64,000 nt of DNA from Jeotgalibacillus sp. S-D1 (GTDB lineage: Bacteria > Bacillota > Bacilli > Bacillales > Jeotgalibacillaceae): positions 806,001 through 870,000 of the forward strand of contig NZ_SMZR01000001.1 of NCBI RefSeq assembly GCF_004358665.1. Reading direction: 5' to 3'. The position numbers and the translations under genes are program-made. Below the pieces are notes generated by a model. The model saw nothing but the letters and a program-made list of their open reading frames with translations. It made no database searches and was not told where the DNA came from. Shown here one piece after another: positions 37,487 through 46,503 of the stretch; within the stretch, counting starts at the first letter, position 1; every line of letters begins with the position of its first letter.

Positions 37487-37696
37487 TTATTTTTGCTTAT
37501 CTGTACGTTTAAAATTAATGCTGAACAATAAGCCGTACATTATCGTAAAAATTATTGCGTAGAGGATAAACTCCAGAAACCCACTCAACTCAGTGCTAAT
37601 AAATTTTAAGACAATGGTTTGAACGGCAAGCGCTGCTATAACGGTAATCAGCAGCTTAATCAGCCTGTATTTATCATAAGGACTTTCTTCAGACAT
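37487..37696 (-). CDS. Small membrane protein of unknown function
   Basis: A 69-residue protein with a short charged N-terminus (MSEESPYDKYRLIK), two transmembrane helices (about 15-33 and 38-58) and a basic tail (FKRTDKQK). The ATG at 37696 has AGGGAG upstream, better than 11 codons earlier. It stands between lexA and the exonuclease gene and has its own terminator. I recognise no family. Confidence 0.7.
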   Translation of the reverse strand: MSEESPYDKYRLIKLLITVIAALAVQTIVLKFISTELSGFLEFILYAIIFTIMYGLLFSINFKRTDKQK

Positions 37697-37821
37697 AAAC
37701 CCAACTCCCTGTAAAAATAAAAGCTTCATTATTTCTCCATTTCCATTGTACCATTACAGTGACATAATATTATCCTATCAGTCTGAAAGTTTGTGACTAT
37801 ATTTTTAAGGAGGTATACAGA

Positions 37822-38463
37822 GTGAAATTTGCAGCGATCGATTTCGAAACAGCTAACAGCAGCCGGAACAGTGTATGTTCAGTTGGTGTTGTTAAAGTTG
37901 ACGATGGAGTAATCACAGAAGAATTCTACTCGTTAATTAATCCTCTTCAGAATTTCGACAGCAGAAATATTGCAGTTCATGGCATCTACCCGCAGGACGT
38001 TGAAAATGCTCCTACATTTTCTGAGTATTGGCCGGAATTAGAATCCCAGCTAAGTGGTAATATCATTATTGCTCATAATGCGAGTTTTGATATGAGTGTT
38101 CTGCGGGCAAGCCTCGACAGAATGGGAGAACCATACCCTCAGCTTACGTATAGTTGTACTTATATGATAGCGAAAAAAGTATACCCCGGGTTGCCAAGCT
38201 ACCGGCTGTCTAAGCTGTCAGCACTGCTCAATATCCCTCTTAATCATCACCATGCACTCGATGATGCAAGAGCAGCAGCCAAGATTATGATGGATGCGTG
38301 CAGACAACACGGGCTATCAACATTAAATGAAGTGCAGGCAAAAATCGGCGTACGGGACGGAAGATTATACCCAGGCGGCTACCAGCCTGCTTCCGGCGCT
38401 AAAAGCAGCAAAAATCCCAACCGTAATTATGTAAAAACTGGGCCATTCGGTGCAAGAAAATAG
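37822..38463 (+). CDS. DEDDh-family 3'-5' exonuclease (DnaQ-like)
   Basis: A 213-residue exonuclease of the DnaQ/PolC-epsilon superfamily. ExoI motif IDFETAN (Asp7, Glu9), ExoII HNASFDMSVL and ExoIII HHHALDDARAA with the catalytic His and Asp are all intact. A C-terminal extension from about 170 (DGRLYPGGYQPASGAKS, basic) is likely nucleic-acid binding. It starts with GTG at 37822 behind an excellent AAGGAGG. It is a stand-alone proofreading- or repair-type nuclease; the exact substrate (DNA or RNA) is not determined. Confidence 0.9.
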   Translation: MKFAAIDFETANSSRNSVCSVGVVKVDDGVITEEFYSLINPLQNFDSRNIAVHGIYPQDVENAPTFSEYWPELESQLSGNIIIAHNASFDMSVLRASLDRMGEPYPQLTYSCTYMIAKKVYPGLPSYRLSKLSALLNIPLNHHHALDDARAAAKIMMDACRQHGLSTLNEVQAKIGVRDGRLYPGGYQPASGAKSSKNPNRNYVKTGPFGARK

Positions 38464-38541
38464 AAAAATTTAATTCGAAGTTTAAATTATCTGAAAACGT
38501 AAAAATAGTATGTAAGAGACCATATAAAGGAGTTGTTTAAT

Positions 38542-38637
38542 ATGCGGACTTTGTTTTTTGAAGCAAGGAGAAAGTTTGAGGAAGACGCTAAAATTAAAAG
38601 GTTCCGCACCAAAAAAGTACGATTAAGGAGATGGTGA
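38542..38637 (+). CDS. Candidate 31-residue very basic peptide
   Basis: ATG at 38542 follows AAAGGAG by 9 bases and the frame ends with TGA at 38635-38637. The product starts MRTLFFEARRKFEEDAKIK and ends KVRLRRW, with 13 Arg/Lys in 31 residues. It starts 78 bases after the exonuclease stop and is followed 33 bases later by a hairpin terminator, so it may be the last gene of that transcript. No known small protein matches from memory. A nucleic-acid-binding or spore-packing role is only a guess. Confidence 0.6.
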   Translation: MRTLFFEARRKFEEDAKIKRFRTKKVRLRRW

Positions 38638-38669
38638 AATTAGCAGCACCCACTTCTCCCAATACTAAA

Positions 38670-38700
38670 AATGCCCTTAGACCATCATATCTAAGGGCTT
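38670..38700. terminator. Terminator after the 31-aa gene
   Basis: GCCCTTAGA and TCTAAGGGC form a perfect 9-bp stem with an 8-base loop; TTAAGTTATTATT follows on the plus strand and ATTTTTAG on the minus strand. Confidence 0.7.
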
Positions 38701-38775
38701 AAGTTATTATTAAATTGATCTATTCCAGCAATGCTCAGCTCTATGTATTTCAAAATAATCAATTATATAAAGTAA

Positions 38776-38806
38776 AACCCTAGAGCCATATGGCTCTAGG
38801 GGAATC
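38776..38806 (-). terminator. Terminator after glnA
   Basis: CCCTAGAGCC-ATAT-GGCTCTAGGG (38778-38801) is a perfect 24-base palindrome followed on the minus strand by TTTTACTTT, 9 bases past the glnA stop. Confidence 0.9.
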
Positions 38807-38810
38807 AATA

Positions 38811-40145
38811 TTAATACATTTCCAAATACTGCTCGCGCTCCCATGGGTGCACTTGTGTACGGAACATATCCCATTCAATTTCTTTTGCTTCCACAAAGTG
38901 TTCAAAAATGTGGCCGCCAAGTGAATTAATGATAACTTCATCTTTTTTCAATTCTTCAAGGGCAGCAAAGAGTGTAGCAGGAAGATCTTTAATGCCAGCT
39001 TCTTCTCTTTCTTCCTTGTCCATTACATAGATATTACGGTCGATGGCTTTTGGCGGCGTAAGGCCGTTTTTAATTCCATCAAGACCTGCACTTAGCAATA
39101 CTGCCATTGCAAGATAAGGGTTTGCAGCCGGGTCAACGGAACGAACTTCAACACGTGTGCTTAACCCCCGTGATGCTGGAATTCGGATTAATGGACTGCG
39201 GTTACGCGCTGACCATGCGATATAACAAGGAGCCTCATATCCTGGTACCAGACGCTTATATGAATTAACGGTAGGATTCGTTACAGCTGTAAAAGCCGAA
39301 GCGTGTTTTAAAGTTCCTGCCATAAACTGATATGCAGTCTCGCTTAGCTGCTGATCTGCTTTTTCATCAAAGAAAGCATTTACGCCGCTTTTGAAAAGGG
39401 ACATGTTACAGTGCATTCCTGATCCATTTACACCAAATAAAGGTTTTGGCATGAATGTCGCATGAAGTCCATGCTTACGCGCAATGGTTTTTACAACCAG
39501 CTTAAACGTTTGGATATCATCGCAAGCTGAAATTGCATCAGCATATTTAAAATCAATCTCGTGCTGACCAGGTGCTACTTCGTGGTGAGATGCTTCAATT
39601 TCATAACCCATCGCTTCAAGCTCAATTACGATATCACGGCGGCAGTTTTCACCAAGATCTGTTGGTGCAAGGTCAAAATATCCACCTTTATCGTTCAGGT
39701 TCAGCGTTGGATTACCATTCACATCAAGCTGGAAAAGGAAAAATTCCGGCTCTGGCCCCAAGTTGAAATCAGTGAATCCAAGCTCTTCCATTTCTTTTAA
39801 TACACGTTTCAGGTTGTTACGAGGATCTCCATCAAATGGCGTACCATCCGGATTGTAGATATCACAAATCAGGCGGGCTACCTTTCCGTCTCCAGCTGTC
39901 CAAGGGAATACTACCCAAGTGTCCAGATCAGGATACAGGTTCATATCTGATTCCTCGATGCGAACGAATCCTTCAATGGAAGAACCATCAAACATCATTT
40001 TGTTGTCCAGTGCTTTTTCAAGCTGGCTTACCGGGATTTCAACGTTCTTGATTGTACCTAGAATGTCTGTAAACTGAAGTCTGATGAAATTTACATTTTG
40101 TTCTTTCGCTAATCGAAGGATGTCTTCACGTGTGTAGCTGCTCAT
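38811..40145 (-). CDS. glnA: Glutamine synthetase type I
   Basis: ATP-dependent ammonia assimilation from glutamate. In Bacillus, feedback-inhibited GlnA also controls GlnR and TnrA. The 444-residue product has the family landmarks [19 protein letters not shown] near residue 50, [35 protein letters not shown] and the ATP-binding stretch [17 protein letters not shown]. Length and sequence are of the GS I-alpha (Bacillus) type. CAGGAGGAA precedes the ATG. It is the second gene of the glnRA operon, 32 bases behind glnR, and ends at a perfect palindromic terminator. Confidence 0.98.
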   Translation of the reverse strand: MSSYTREDILRLAKEQNVNFIRLQFTDILGTIKNVEIPVSQLEKALDNKMMFDGSSIEGFVRIEESDMNLYPDLDTWVVFPWTAGDGKVARLICDIYNPDGTPFDGDPRNNLKRVLKEMEELGFTDFNLGPEPEFFLFQLDVNGNPTLNLNDKGGYFDLAPTDLGENCRRDIVIELEAMGYEIEASHHEVAPGQHEIDFKYADAISACDDIQTFKLVVKTIARKHGLHATFMPKPLFGVNGSGMHCNMSLFKSGVNAFFDEKADQQLSETAYQFMAGTLKHASAFTAVTNPTVNSYKRLVPGYEAPCYIAWSARNRSPLIRIPASRGLSTRVEVRSVDPAANPYLAMAVLLSAGLDGIKNGLTPPKAIDRNIYVMDKEEREEAGIKDLPATLFAALEELKKDEVIINSLGGHIFEHFVEAKEIEWDMFRTQVHPWEREQYLEMY

Positions 40146-40177
40146 TGGTTAAATTCCTCCTGTATATTATGTATATT

Positions 40178-40573
40178 TTATCGGAAAAAGCGAGATAAAT
40201 CTCCTGCCCGAATGCTTGATCTGCTTAATTTACCCGGACTCAGCATTTCCTTTTTCAAAAGGTTTCTGAGTTCGTCATCTGTCAGCTCAGGCTTTTTGGC
40301 AAATGGATCACCTTCTACCTTTTCCATTTTACTCACGGCAAAAATCTTTTTGATTCCAGCCATGTTAATCCCCTGTTCAAGTAAATCTTTTATTTCTAAC
40401 AATCTATCAATGTCGTTTAGCGAAAATAATCGGCGATTTCCTTCCGTTCTTGCTGGAGAAATGAGCTCGTGTTCTTCGTAGTAACGAATTTGCCGAGCTG
40501 ATAAGTCCGCTAATTGCATAACAATTCCGATTGGAAATAACGGCATCGTCCGTCGAATCTCACTACCTCCCAT
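40178..40573 (-). CDS. glnR: MerR-family nitrogen repressor GlnR
   Basis: Represses glnRA, ureABC and tnrA when glutamine is in excess, with feedback-inhibited GlnA as co-activator. The 131-residue protein has a MerR winged HTH ([20 protein letters not shown] at about 14-33, then [17 protein letters not shown]), a dimerisation helix and the C-terminal tail ([16 protein letters not shown]) that senses GlnA. AAAGGGG lies 8 bases upstream of the ATG. Its own operator lies at 40643-40659. Confidence 0.96.
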   Translation of the reverse strand: MGGSEIRRTMPLFPIGIVMQLADLSARQIRYYEEHELISPARTEGNRRLFSLNDIDRLLEIKDLLEQGINMAGIKKIFAVSKMEKVEGDPFAKKPELTDDELRNLLKKEMLSPGKLSRSSIRAGDLSRFFR

Positions 40574-40608
40574 TAATTAATCCCCTTTCGTTCCCTATCG
40601 ACATAATT

Positions 40609-40637
40609 ATCATATCGCATGGCAGGAAAGGTGTCAA
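40609..40637 (-). promoter_or_regulatory. SigA promoter of glnRA
   Basis: On the minus strand a perfect TTGACA (40632-40637), 17-base spacer, TATGAT (40609-40614). The predicted start is near 40602. Confidence 0.88.
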
Positions 40638-40642
40638 GAGTA

Positions 40643-40659
40643 TGTTAGAATTACTAACA
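40643..40659 (-). promoter_or_regulatory. GlnR/TnrA operator of glnRA
   Basis: TGTTA-GAATTAC-TAACA fits the GlnR/TnrA consensus TGTNAN7TNACA in every defined position. It is centred about 49 bases upstream of the predicted start, close to the -35 box. A second nearby operator, as in B. subtilis, was not clear. Confidence 0.88.
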
Positions 40660-40773
40660 TCGATGTTCATAGAATAACGTGCCACTACTTACATTCCCCA
40701 CTTTTATAGTAATCATTCATTATTTTGAGTAATTATTTATTTTATAATGTTCTGACATTATTTTACCTTACTG

Positions 40774-42045
40774 CTAGGGTAATTGAATATGATTTTTTTC
40801 AACTAATTGGTCAATTGCTGAACAAATAGCGATTTTTACGTGCTCATAGGTTAGTCCGCCTTGAATATAAGCCGCATATGGATGACGCAGCGGTCCATCT
40901 GCCGACAATTCAATACTTGCTCCTTGTATAAAGGTGCCGGCTGCCATAATAACATCATCAGCATATCCAGGCATATAATCCGGATACGGAGTGAAATGCG
41001 CATTAACCGGTGAAGCAAATTGAATCGCCTGGCAAAAAGCAACCATTCTGTCACGGTCCCCAAACTCAACTGCCTGAATTAAATCTGTTCTGGCTGCTGA
41101 CCAGGAAGGAATGGTTTTCATTCCAACTTCTTCTAGCATTGCTGCGGTGAAGACAGCTCCTTTAAGAGATTGTGATACAACATGAGGTGCAAGAAAAAAT
41201 CCCTGATACATTTCCTGCAATGCATACAAACTAGCTCCTGCTTCTGCACCAATACCGGGTGATGTCATTCTGTAGGAGCACAGTTTAATTAAATGCTTTG
41301 TGCCAACAATATATCCCCCTGTTTTAGCAATTCCTCCTCCGGGATTTTTTATAAGAGAGCCTGCCATGAGATCTGCACCTACATGACAGGGCTCAAGTGT
41401 TTCAACAAATTCTCCATAGCAATTGTCGACAAAGATAACAATAGAAGGGTGCAGATTTTTTATCGAGTCGATCATTTTCTTTATTTCTGCTATTTCAAAT
41501 GAAGGCCGCATGGCATAGCCTTTTGACCGCTGAATACCAATCATTTTGGTATTTGGTTTAATGCGTTTCATTACTTCGTCCAGATTGACCATTCCCTGTT
41601 CATTTAAATCAACATGACTGTAACCAATTCCAAACTCTTTTAATGAGCCGTGGCCTTCCCCTCTTATTCCAACAATCTCTTCTAAAGTGTCATATGGTTT
41701 CCCCGTAATATACAACAGCTCATCTCCGGGTCTCAGTACTCCAAATAGGGCAATGGAAATAGCATGAGTACCGGAAATGATTTGTGGTCGTACCAAGCCT
41801 GCTTCTCCTCCAAATACCTGTGCATAAATTGATTCCAGCGTGTCTCTCCCCTGGTCATCATAGCCATAGCCTGTACTTGGTGTGAAATGGCTGTCACTTA
41901 CTTTATGGTCTGTGAAAGCTTTCAACACACGGTATTGGTTTTGCTCAGCCAGCTCTTCTATTTCCCGGTGTTTATAAGCAATTTTATCTTCTGTTTTTTT
42001 AATCAGCGGCTGTAAAATTTTATTGTTTTTCAAATACGTTGTCAT
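40774..42045 (-). CDS. ynbB: PLP-dependent methionine gamma-lyase-like protein YnbB
   Basis: A 423-residue fold-type I PLP enzyme of the aluminium-resistance/YnbB family. The PLP lysine is in DLMAGSLIKNPGGG (about residue 233). Other landmarks are TGYGYDDQGRDTLE, GTHAISIALFGVLRPGDE for the phosphate pocket, and VFVDNCYGEF with the PLP-ring Asp. Reaction and substrate are not known; lyase activity on a sulfur amino acid is a reasonable guess. It lies 16 bases behind hflX in a two-gene operon, as in B. subtilis upstream of glnR. Confidence 0.92.
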   Translation of the reverse strand: MTTYLKNNKILQPLIKKTEDKIAYKHREIEELAEQNQYRVLKAFTDHKVSDSHFTPSTGYGYDDQGRDTLESIYAQVFGGEAGLVRPQIISGTHAISIALFGVLRPGDELLYITGKPYDTLEEIVGIRGEGHGSLKEFGIGYSHVDLNEQGMVNLDEVMKRIKPNTKMIGIQRSKGYAMRPSFEIAEIKKMIDSIKNLHPSIVIFVDNCYGEFVETLEPCHVGADLMAGSLIKNPGGGIAKTGGYIVGTKHLIKLCSYRMTSPGIGAEAGASLYALQEMYQGFFLAPHVVSQSLKGAVFTAAMLEEVGMKTIPSWSAARTDLIQAVEFGDRDRMVAFCQAIQFASPVNAHFTPYPDYMPGYADDVIMAAGTFIQGASIELSADGPLRHPYAAYIQGGLTYEHVKIAICSAIDQLVEKNHIQLP

Positions 42046-42061
42046 TAATTAAAAAGCTCCT

Positions 42062-43327
42062 TTATTCATGCACCTGATTGATATGTCCTATAACAGGGTG
42101 GTTTTTTAAAACGTAGCCCTTTATATGGTATTCTTCTTTTTCTTCCATAAATGAGAGCTCTGTTATCATTGCTTCTCTTTTTAATTTGGCGATGGTATTG
42201 CCTTCGCCTGAAGAAACCTGTATATCAAAAGGGACCATTTGCTCCATCATTGTATTTTCTATTTTCTTTTTCAGCTTTAAACAGTCCTCTGGATTCAATG
42301 CCGAAATCAGCAACGAATCCTGGTTTGGCGACGGTACAAAATCCTCCGTAATCATATCTTTCTTGTTATAAACGGTAATTTGCGGGATGTGATCCATTTT
42401 TAAATCTTGCAATAATCGCTGAACTGTTTTTTCATGTTCGACATAATTTGAATGTGACGCATCTACGACGTGCAGCAGCAAATCTGCTTCATTCACTTCT
42501 TCTAATGTAGAACGGAACGAAGCGATTAAGGTGGTCGGCAAATCCTGAATGAATCCAACTGTATCGGTCATTAATATCGTATACTGACTCGGCAGCATCA
42601 ATTTTCTTGTCATGGGATCGAGCGTAGCAAAAAGCTGATCTTCCTCAAATGCTTCCGCATGAGACAGACGATTAAATAAGGTTGATTTGCCCGCGTTAGT
42701 ATAGCCAGCCAGTGCAATTTGAAAAACACTGTTTTTTCTTCTGCGTTCTCTATACTGCTCACGGTGTTTTACTACTTGTTTAAGCTGTCTTTTGATCTCT
42801 GATATTTCATTACGAATATGCCTGCGGTCTGTCTCAAGTTTTGTTTCACCCGGTCCTCTGGTGCCGATACCACCTCCAAGTCTGGATAGCTCTATACCCT
42901 GACCGCCCAATCGCGGAAGCATGTATTCCAGCTGAGCAAGCTGAACTTGAAGTTTCCCTTCTCGCGAACGCGCTCTTTGTGCAAAGATATCCAGAATCAG
43001 CTGAGTTCTGTCAATGATACGAGCTTGCAGAACCTTGGATAAATTGCGATTTTGACTGGGGGACAGCTCTCCGTTAAAAATAATTAAATCCGGTTCAAAC
43101 TGCTCCTCCAATAATTGAAGCTCTTCTATTTTTCCTTTACCAATATATGTGCTTGCATGAATTCGGTCCCGATTTTGAGTCAAAACGGAAACAACAACCC
43201 CATTTGCAGTTTTGGTCAGGGCTTTTAATTCCTCCATTGATTCGTCAAAATGGGAATCAACTTGATTTAATTGAACGCCTACCAGAATTGCCTGTTCTTC
43301 TTTTTTATTCTTCTGTGTCAATTGCAC
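42062..43327 (-). CDS. hflX: Ribosome-associated GTPase HflX
   Basis: GTPase that splits stalled or hibernating 70S ribosomes. The 421-residue protein has the glycine-rich HflX domain (STYIGKGKIEEL, GELSPSQNRNL, then LGGGIGTRGPGETKLETDRR), a coiled helical linker and a G domain with G1 GYTNAGKST near 207-215, G3 DTVGFI and G4 NKKD. A C-terminal domain follows. It is first in the hflX-ynbB operon and divergent from the TRIC channel gene. Confidence 0.95.
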   Translation of the reverse strand: MQLTQKNKKEEQAILVGVQLNQVDSHFDESMEELKALTKTANGVVVSVLTQNRDRIHASTYIGKGKIEELQLLEEQFEPDLIIFNGELSPSQNRNLSKVLQARIIDRTQLILDIFAQRARSREGKLQVQLAQLEYMLPRLGGQGIELSRLGGGIGTRGPGETKLETDRRHIRNEISEIKRQLKQVVKHREQYRERRRKNSVFQIALAGYTNAGKSTLFNRLSHAEAFEEDQLFATLDPMTRKLMLPSQYTILMTDTVGFIQDLPTTLIASFRSTLEEVNEADLLLHVVDASHSNYVEHEKTVQRLLQDLKMDHIPQITVYNKKDMITEDFVPSPNQDSLLISALNPEDCLKLKKKIENTMMEQMVPFDIQVSSGEGNTIAKLKREAMITELSFMEEKEEYHIKGYVLKNHPVIGHINQVHE

Positions 43328-43487
43328 CCCTACTTTCCATGAATCAACCTTTTATTATTTTACCATATCTTTTGACAAAACAATGATTTGGGATGGAGAT
43401 AAAACATTGCTGTAATTAGGGTTTACCACTTTTTATCTTATCTATAACAAAAATAAAGATAAACCTCGAAGAACCGGACACAAATCA

Positions 43488-43515
43488 TTGAATAAACCAT
43501 GAAACATGGTACAAT
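43488..43515 (+). promoter_or_regulatory. SigA promoter of the TRIC channel gene
   Basis: TTGAAT (43488-43493), 16-base spacer, TACAAT (43510-43515), 42 bases before the ATG. Confidence 0.65.
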
Positions 43516-43557
43516 CATGTATGGTTTTATGTTAATGAAAGGCCAGGTGAAATTGTT

Positions 43558-44175
43558 ATGACCTGGGAAGTACTGAGCGTAATCGGAACCGTTGCTTTTG
43601 CTGTTTCCGGTGCTATTATAGCGATGGAAGAAGAGTACGATATTTTAGGGGTTTACATTTTGGGGATCGTAACCGCATTTGGCGGAGGTGCCATTCGAAA
43701 CCTTCTGATTGGAGTGCCTGTTTCTGCTTTATGGGAGCAAGGAATGTTTTTTCAGATAGCTTTACTTTCCATAACGGCTGTTTTCTTATTTCCGAACAAT
43801 TTACTAAAGCATTGGCGGAGATGGGGAAATTTTTTCGATGCGATGGGTCTTTCAGCTTTTGCCATACAGGGAGCGTTATATGCAGTTAATATGGACCACC
43901 CCATGAGCGCTGTGATTGTTGCAGCCGTTCTCACAGGAAGCGGCGGAGGGATTGTCAGAGATCTTCTTGCAGGCAGGAAACCACTGGTGTTAAGATCCGA
44001 AATATATGCAGTCTGGGCTATCTTAGCTGGATTTTCAGTAGGATTGGGAATCGCTGCAGATCCCTGGCAGCTTTATGTTTTGTTTGTCCTAACTACCGCA
44101 CTGCGAGTGTGTTCTTATATGTATAATTGGAAACTTCCTTTTCGTAAGCTGGAGGCGTTATCCGCAACCAAATAA
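43558..44175 (+). CDS. Trimeric intracellular cation (TRIC) channel family protein (UPF0126, YvgT-like)
   Basis: A 205-residue membrane protein with about seven hydrophobic segments arranged as an inverted repeat. The two glycine hinges, TAFGGGAIRNLLIG and TGSGGGIVRDLLAGRKPL, are the signature of bacterial TRIC channels that conduct potassium. The first repeat begins IGTVAFAVSGAIIAMEEEYD. AGGTG lies about 8 bases upstream of the ATG. It is monocistronic, with a bidirectional terminator shared with spoVK. Confidence 0.9.
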   Translation: MTWEVLSVIGTVAFAVSGAIIAMEEEYDILGVYILGIVTAFGGGAIRNLLIGVPVSALWEQGMFFQIALLSITAVFLFPNNLLKHWRRWGNFFDAMGLSAFAIQGALYAVNMDHPMSAVIVAAVLTGSGGGIVRDLLAGRKPLVLRSEIYAVWAILAGFSVGLGIAADPWQLYVLFVLTTALRVCSYMYNWKLPFRKLEALSATK

Positions 44176-44184
44176 GAATAAATT

Positions 44185-44217
44185 AAAAACCTACACAGCT
44201 TGTTTGTGTAGGTTTTT
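44185..44217. terminator. Bidirectional terminator between TRIC gene and spoVK
   Basis: AAAAACCTACACA and TGTGTAGGTTTTT form a perfect 13-bp stem with a 7-base loop. It serves both convergent genes. Confidence 0.93.
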
Positions 44218-45148
44218 AATCGTTTTCTTTTAAAGCAGTTAAAACATCTTTATCCGTAAGCATCATTAGATCCTGACGAGTAAACAGCTGATTTTTTAAT
44301 AATCTGACTGCCTGTGCGCGTATAATGGACTCAATTGTATTTCGCACGAAACGTCCATTATCTTTTGCAGCAGCATTTTTACTGTAAATGGAGCTGCGGA
44401 GATAAACAGAAATTCTGTCTAAAGCAGCTGATGTCAATGTGAACTCTTTTTCTCTGCAGAATTTTTTGGTAATTTCCATCAGCTCATCGACAGAGTAGTC
44501 AGGAAAAGTTACGACGTGAGGAAACCTGCCTCTGAGACCGGGGTTTAGTTTTAAAAAATTATCCATTTCAGTACCATAGCCTGCTAAAATTAATATAAAA
44601 TCGTCCTTTTTGTCTTCCATATGCTTGACCAGTGTATCGATAGCCTCTCTCCCAAAATCTTTTTCTCCTCCCCTGGCAAGTGAATAGGCTTCATCAATAA
44701 ATAAAATTCCGCCCATTGATTTCTTAATCAGTTCCCTGGTTTTATTCGCTGTATGGCCAATATACTCTCCAACTAAATCAGCTCGTTCAACTTCAATCAG
44801 ATGTCCTTTTGACAATATATTCAAATCACAAAGCTGTTTTGCCATAATTCTTGCCACAGTCGTTTTACCTGTGCCGGGATTACCCCTAAACAGCATATGC
44901 AGCGCATGATGATCTGCAAATAGCCCTGCTTCTTTTCTTTTTTGATTAATAATGCTCCACGCTACAATATGCTTAATCATTTCTTTGACCTCTGTAAGAC
45001 CGACCAGCTGGGAGAACTCTTTTTCAATATTGCTCCAGGTTGGATGAAGCGGCGGCGGATCAATGGTTTTCTCCATCGTTCTCTCTACCTCTGATTGAAT
45101 AACCAGTTTAATTTGATTTTTCTTTGCGCTATTAATTTGGCGGGTCAA
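44216..45148 (-). CDS. spoVK: Stage V sporulation protein K (AAA+ ATPase)
   Basis: A CbbX-type AAA+ ATPase required for spore maturation in B. subtilis. The 310-residue protein has Walker A GNPGTGKTT at about 89-97, Walker B GGILFIDEAYSLA, the arginine-finger region LNPGLRGRFPH and sensor-2 segment NGRFVRNTIESII. The start must be the TTG at 45148, because an in-frame TGA lies two codons upstream; GTGGGGTG serves as the ribosome site. It is preceded by hfq with its own terminator, so spoVK has its own promoter, presumably sporulation-specific, which I could not define. Confidence 0.93.
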   Translation of the reverse strand: MTRQINSAKKNQIKLVIQSEVERTMEKTIDPPPLHPTWSNIEKEFSQLVGLTEVKEMIKHIVAWSIINQKRKEAGLFADHHALHMLFRGNPGTGKTTVARIMAKQLCDLNILSKGHLIEVERADLVGEYIGHTANKTRELIKKSMGGILFIDEAYSLARGGEKDFGREAIDTLVKHMEDKKDDFILILAGYGTEMDNFLKLNPGLRGRFPHVVTFPDYSVDELMEITKKFCREKEFTLTSAALDRISVYLRSSIYSKNAAAKDNGRFVRNTIESIIRAQAVRLLKNQLFTRQDLMMLTDKDVLTALKEND

Positions 45149-45218
45149 TTCTGTTCACCCCACTCTTTTAACCACACTCTTTAACACTATATGTAACGCA
45201 GCATAAAAAAAGAGCAAA

Positions 45219-45248
45219 GAAAAAAGCGTTCCGCAAAAGGAACACTTT
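45219..45248 (-). terminator. Terminator after hfq
   Basis: AAGTGTTCC and GGAACGCTT pair on the minus strand with one mismatch-like pair, a 6-base loop and a TTTTTT tail. Confidence 0.85.
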
Positions 45249-45253
45249 AGCCT

Positions 45254-45490
45254 TTACTTATCAACTTCAGCTGTTTGTATTTTTACTGCTTTCGCAGGTA
45301 CGAATGTTGAAATTGCATGCTTGTATACTAATTGCTGCTTCCCTTCTGACTCCAACAATACTGTAAAGTTGTCAAACGCTTTAACTTGTCCGCGGATTTG
45401 AAAGCCATTTAAAAGAAATACTGTTACATACGTGACATCCTTGCGAAGCTGGTTCAGTATTTGGTCCTGGATATTGATGGCTTGTTTCAT
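45254..45490 (-). CDS. hfq: RNA chaperone Hfq
   Basis: Sm-like RNA-binding hexamer. The 78-residue product has the Sm1 motif [19 protein letters not shown] and Sm2 [10 protein letters not shown]. The C-terminal tail is short (KIQTAEVDK), as in Gram-positive Hfq. GAGGAGG lies upstream of the ATG. It sits 50 bases behind miaA in the usual miaA-hfq order. Confidence 0.97.
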   Translation of the reverse strand: MKQAINIQDQILNQLRKDVTYVTVFLLNGFQIRGQVKAFDNFTVLLESEGKQQLVYKHAISTFVPAKAVKIQTAEVDK

Positions 45491-45540
45491 CTATACGCCT
45501 CCTCACTCGGTCTCTAGTAACTAGTATTCTCTATATATAG

Positions 45541-46464
45541 CTATTTTCCTGCTAAAAAAGTCAAAATACTCTCTTTTTTTTCATCAGGTTTTATTGACAT
45601 ATCAAACCACTCTGCCTGCATTTTATTACGAAACCACGTTAGCTGGCGTTTCGCATAACGCCTGGAGTTTTGTTTTAATTGTTCAATCGCCTGCTCAAGA
45701 GTTATAATTCCATCGAAGTATTGATACAGCTCCTTATAGCCGATCGCCTGAATAGATTGGGCATTTCGCAGCCCTGAATCATAAAGATTTTTCACTTCTT
45801 CTATTAGACCCTTTTCAATCATCCTGTCCACACGAAAATTGATTCTAGTGTACAAAAGGTCCCTGTCCATTGTTAAGCCAATAATTTGTTCCTTATACAA
45901 CGATTCTCTCACTTGTGCCCGCTGCCAATCTGAAGGTGTTTTACCGGTAGTATAAAAAACTTCCAGCGCACGGATTACTCTTCTTCCATTATTGGGGTGA
46001 ATTCCTTCGGCGGATATAGGATCTATTTCCATAAGCTCGTCATAAAGAGTCATTATCCCATTTTTATCGGCCCTTTTTTCAAGTGAAGTGCGGACTGCTG
46101 CATCCTTCCCTTCACTTGAAAAATGGTAGTCATAAAGTACGGATTGTATATACAACCCTGTACCGCCGACTATAATTGGCAGTTTATCCCTGTCGGTTAT
46201 ATCTTCTATTTTCTCTCTGACTAACTGCTGATATTCAGCGGCGGAAAACATTTCTTCTGGGCTTTTTATATCAAATAAATGGTGGGGGACCCCATCCATT
46301 TCCTCATGCGTGATCTTAGCAGTGCCAATATCAAGCCGCTTGTAAACCTGCATTGAGTCGCCATTTATAACTTCACCATTATACCTTTTTGCAATTGCGA
46401 TACTGGCAGCAGTTTTTCCAACTGCAGTCGGTCCGACAATTGCAATAACTTTATTACGCTTCAC
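45541..46464 (-). CDS. miaA: tRNA dimethylallyltransferase MiaA
   Basis: Adds a dimethylallyl group to A37 of tRNAs reading UNN codons. The 307-residue protein has the P-loop GPTAVGKTA at 11-19, substrate loop GEVINGDSMQVYKRLDIGTAKIT, the GGTGLYIQSVLYDY motif and the helical RYAKRQLTWFRNK near the C-terminus. MiaB, encoded at 62.2-63.7 kb in this window, performs the next step on the same base. Confidence 0.97.
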   Translation of the reverse strand: MKRNKVIAIVGPTAVGKTAASIAIAKRYNGEVINGDSMQVYKRLDIGTAKITHEEMDGVPHHLFDIKSPEEMFSAAEYQQLVREKIEDITDRDKLPIIVGGTGLYIQSVLYDYHFSSEGKDAAVRTSLEKRADKNGIMTLYDELMEIDPISAEGIHPNNGRRVIRALEVFYTTGKTPSDWQRAQVRESLYKEQIIGLTMDRDLLYTRINFRVDRMIEKGLIEEVKNLYDSGLRNAQSIQAIGYKELYQYFDGIITLEQAIEQLKQNSRRYAKRQLTWFRNKMQAEWFDMSIKPDEKKESILTFLAGK

Positions 46465-46503
46465 GATTGCTCACATCTTTCTAACGAGATAGATACGATC
46501 ATA

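Noticed and set aside
38778-38801. A perfect 24-base palindrome that could be an operator
   Set aside because: It is 9 bases past the glnA stop and followed by a T-tract on that strand, so it is a terminator.
40744-40761. ATAATGT-TCTG-ACATTAT hairpin behind ynbB
   Set aside because: A 7-bp AT-only stem without a T-tract; too weak to call a terminator, and it does not fit the GlnR/TnrA consensus.
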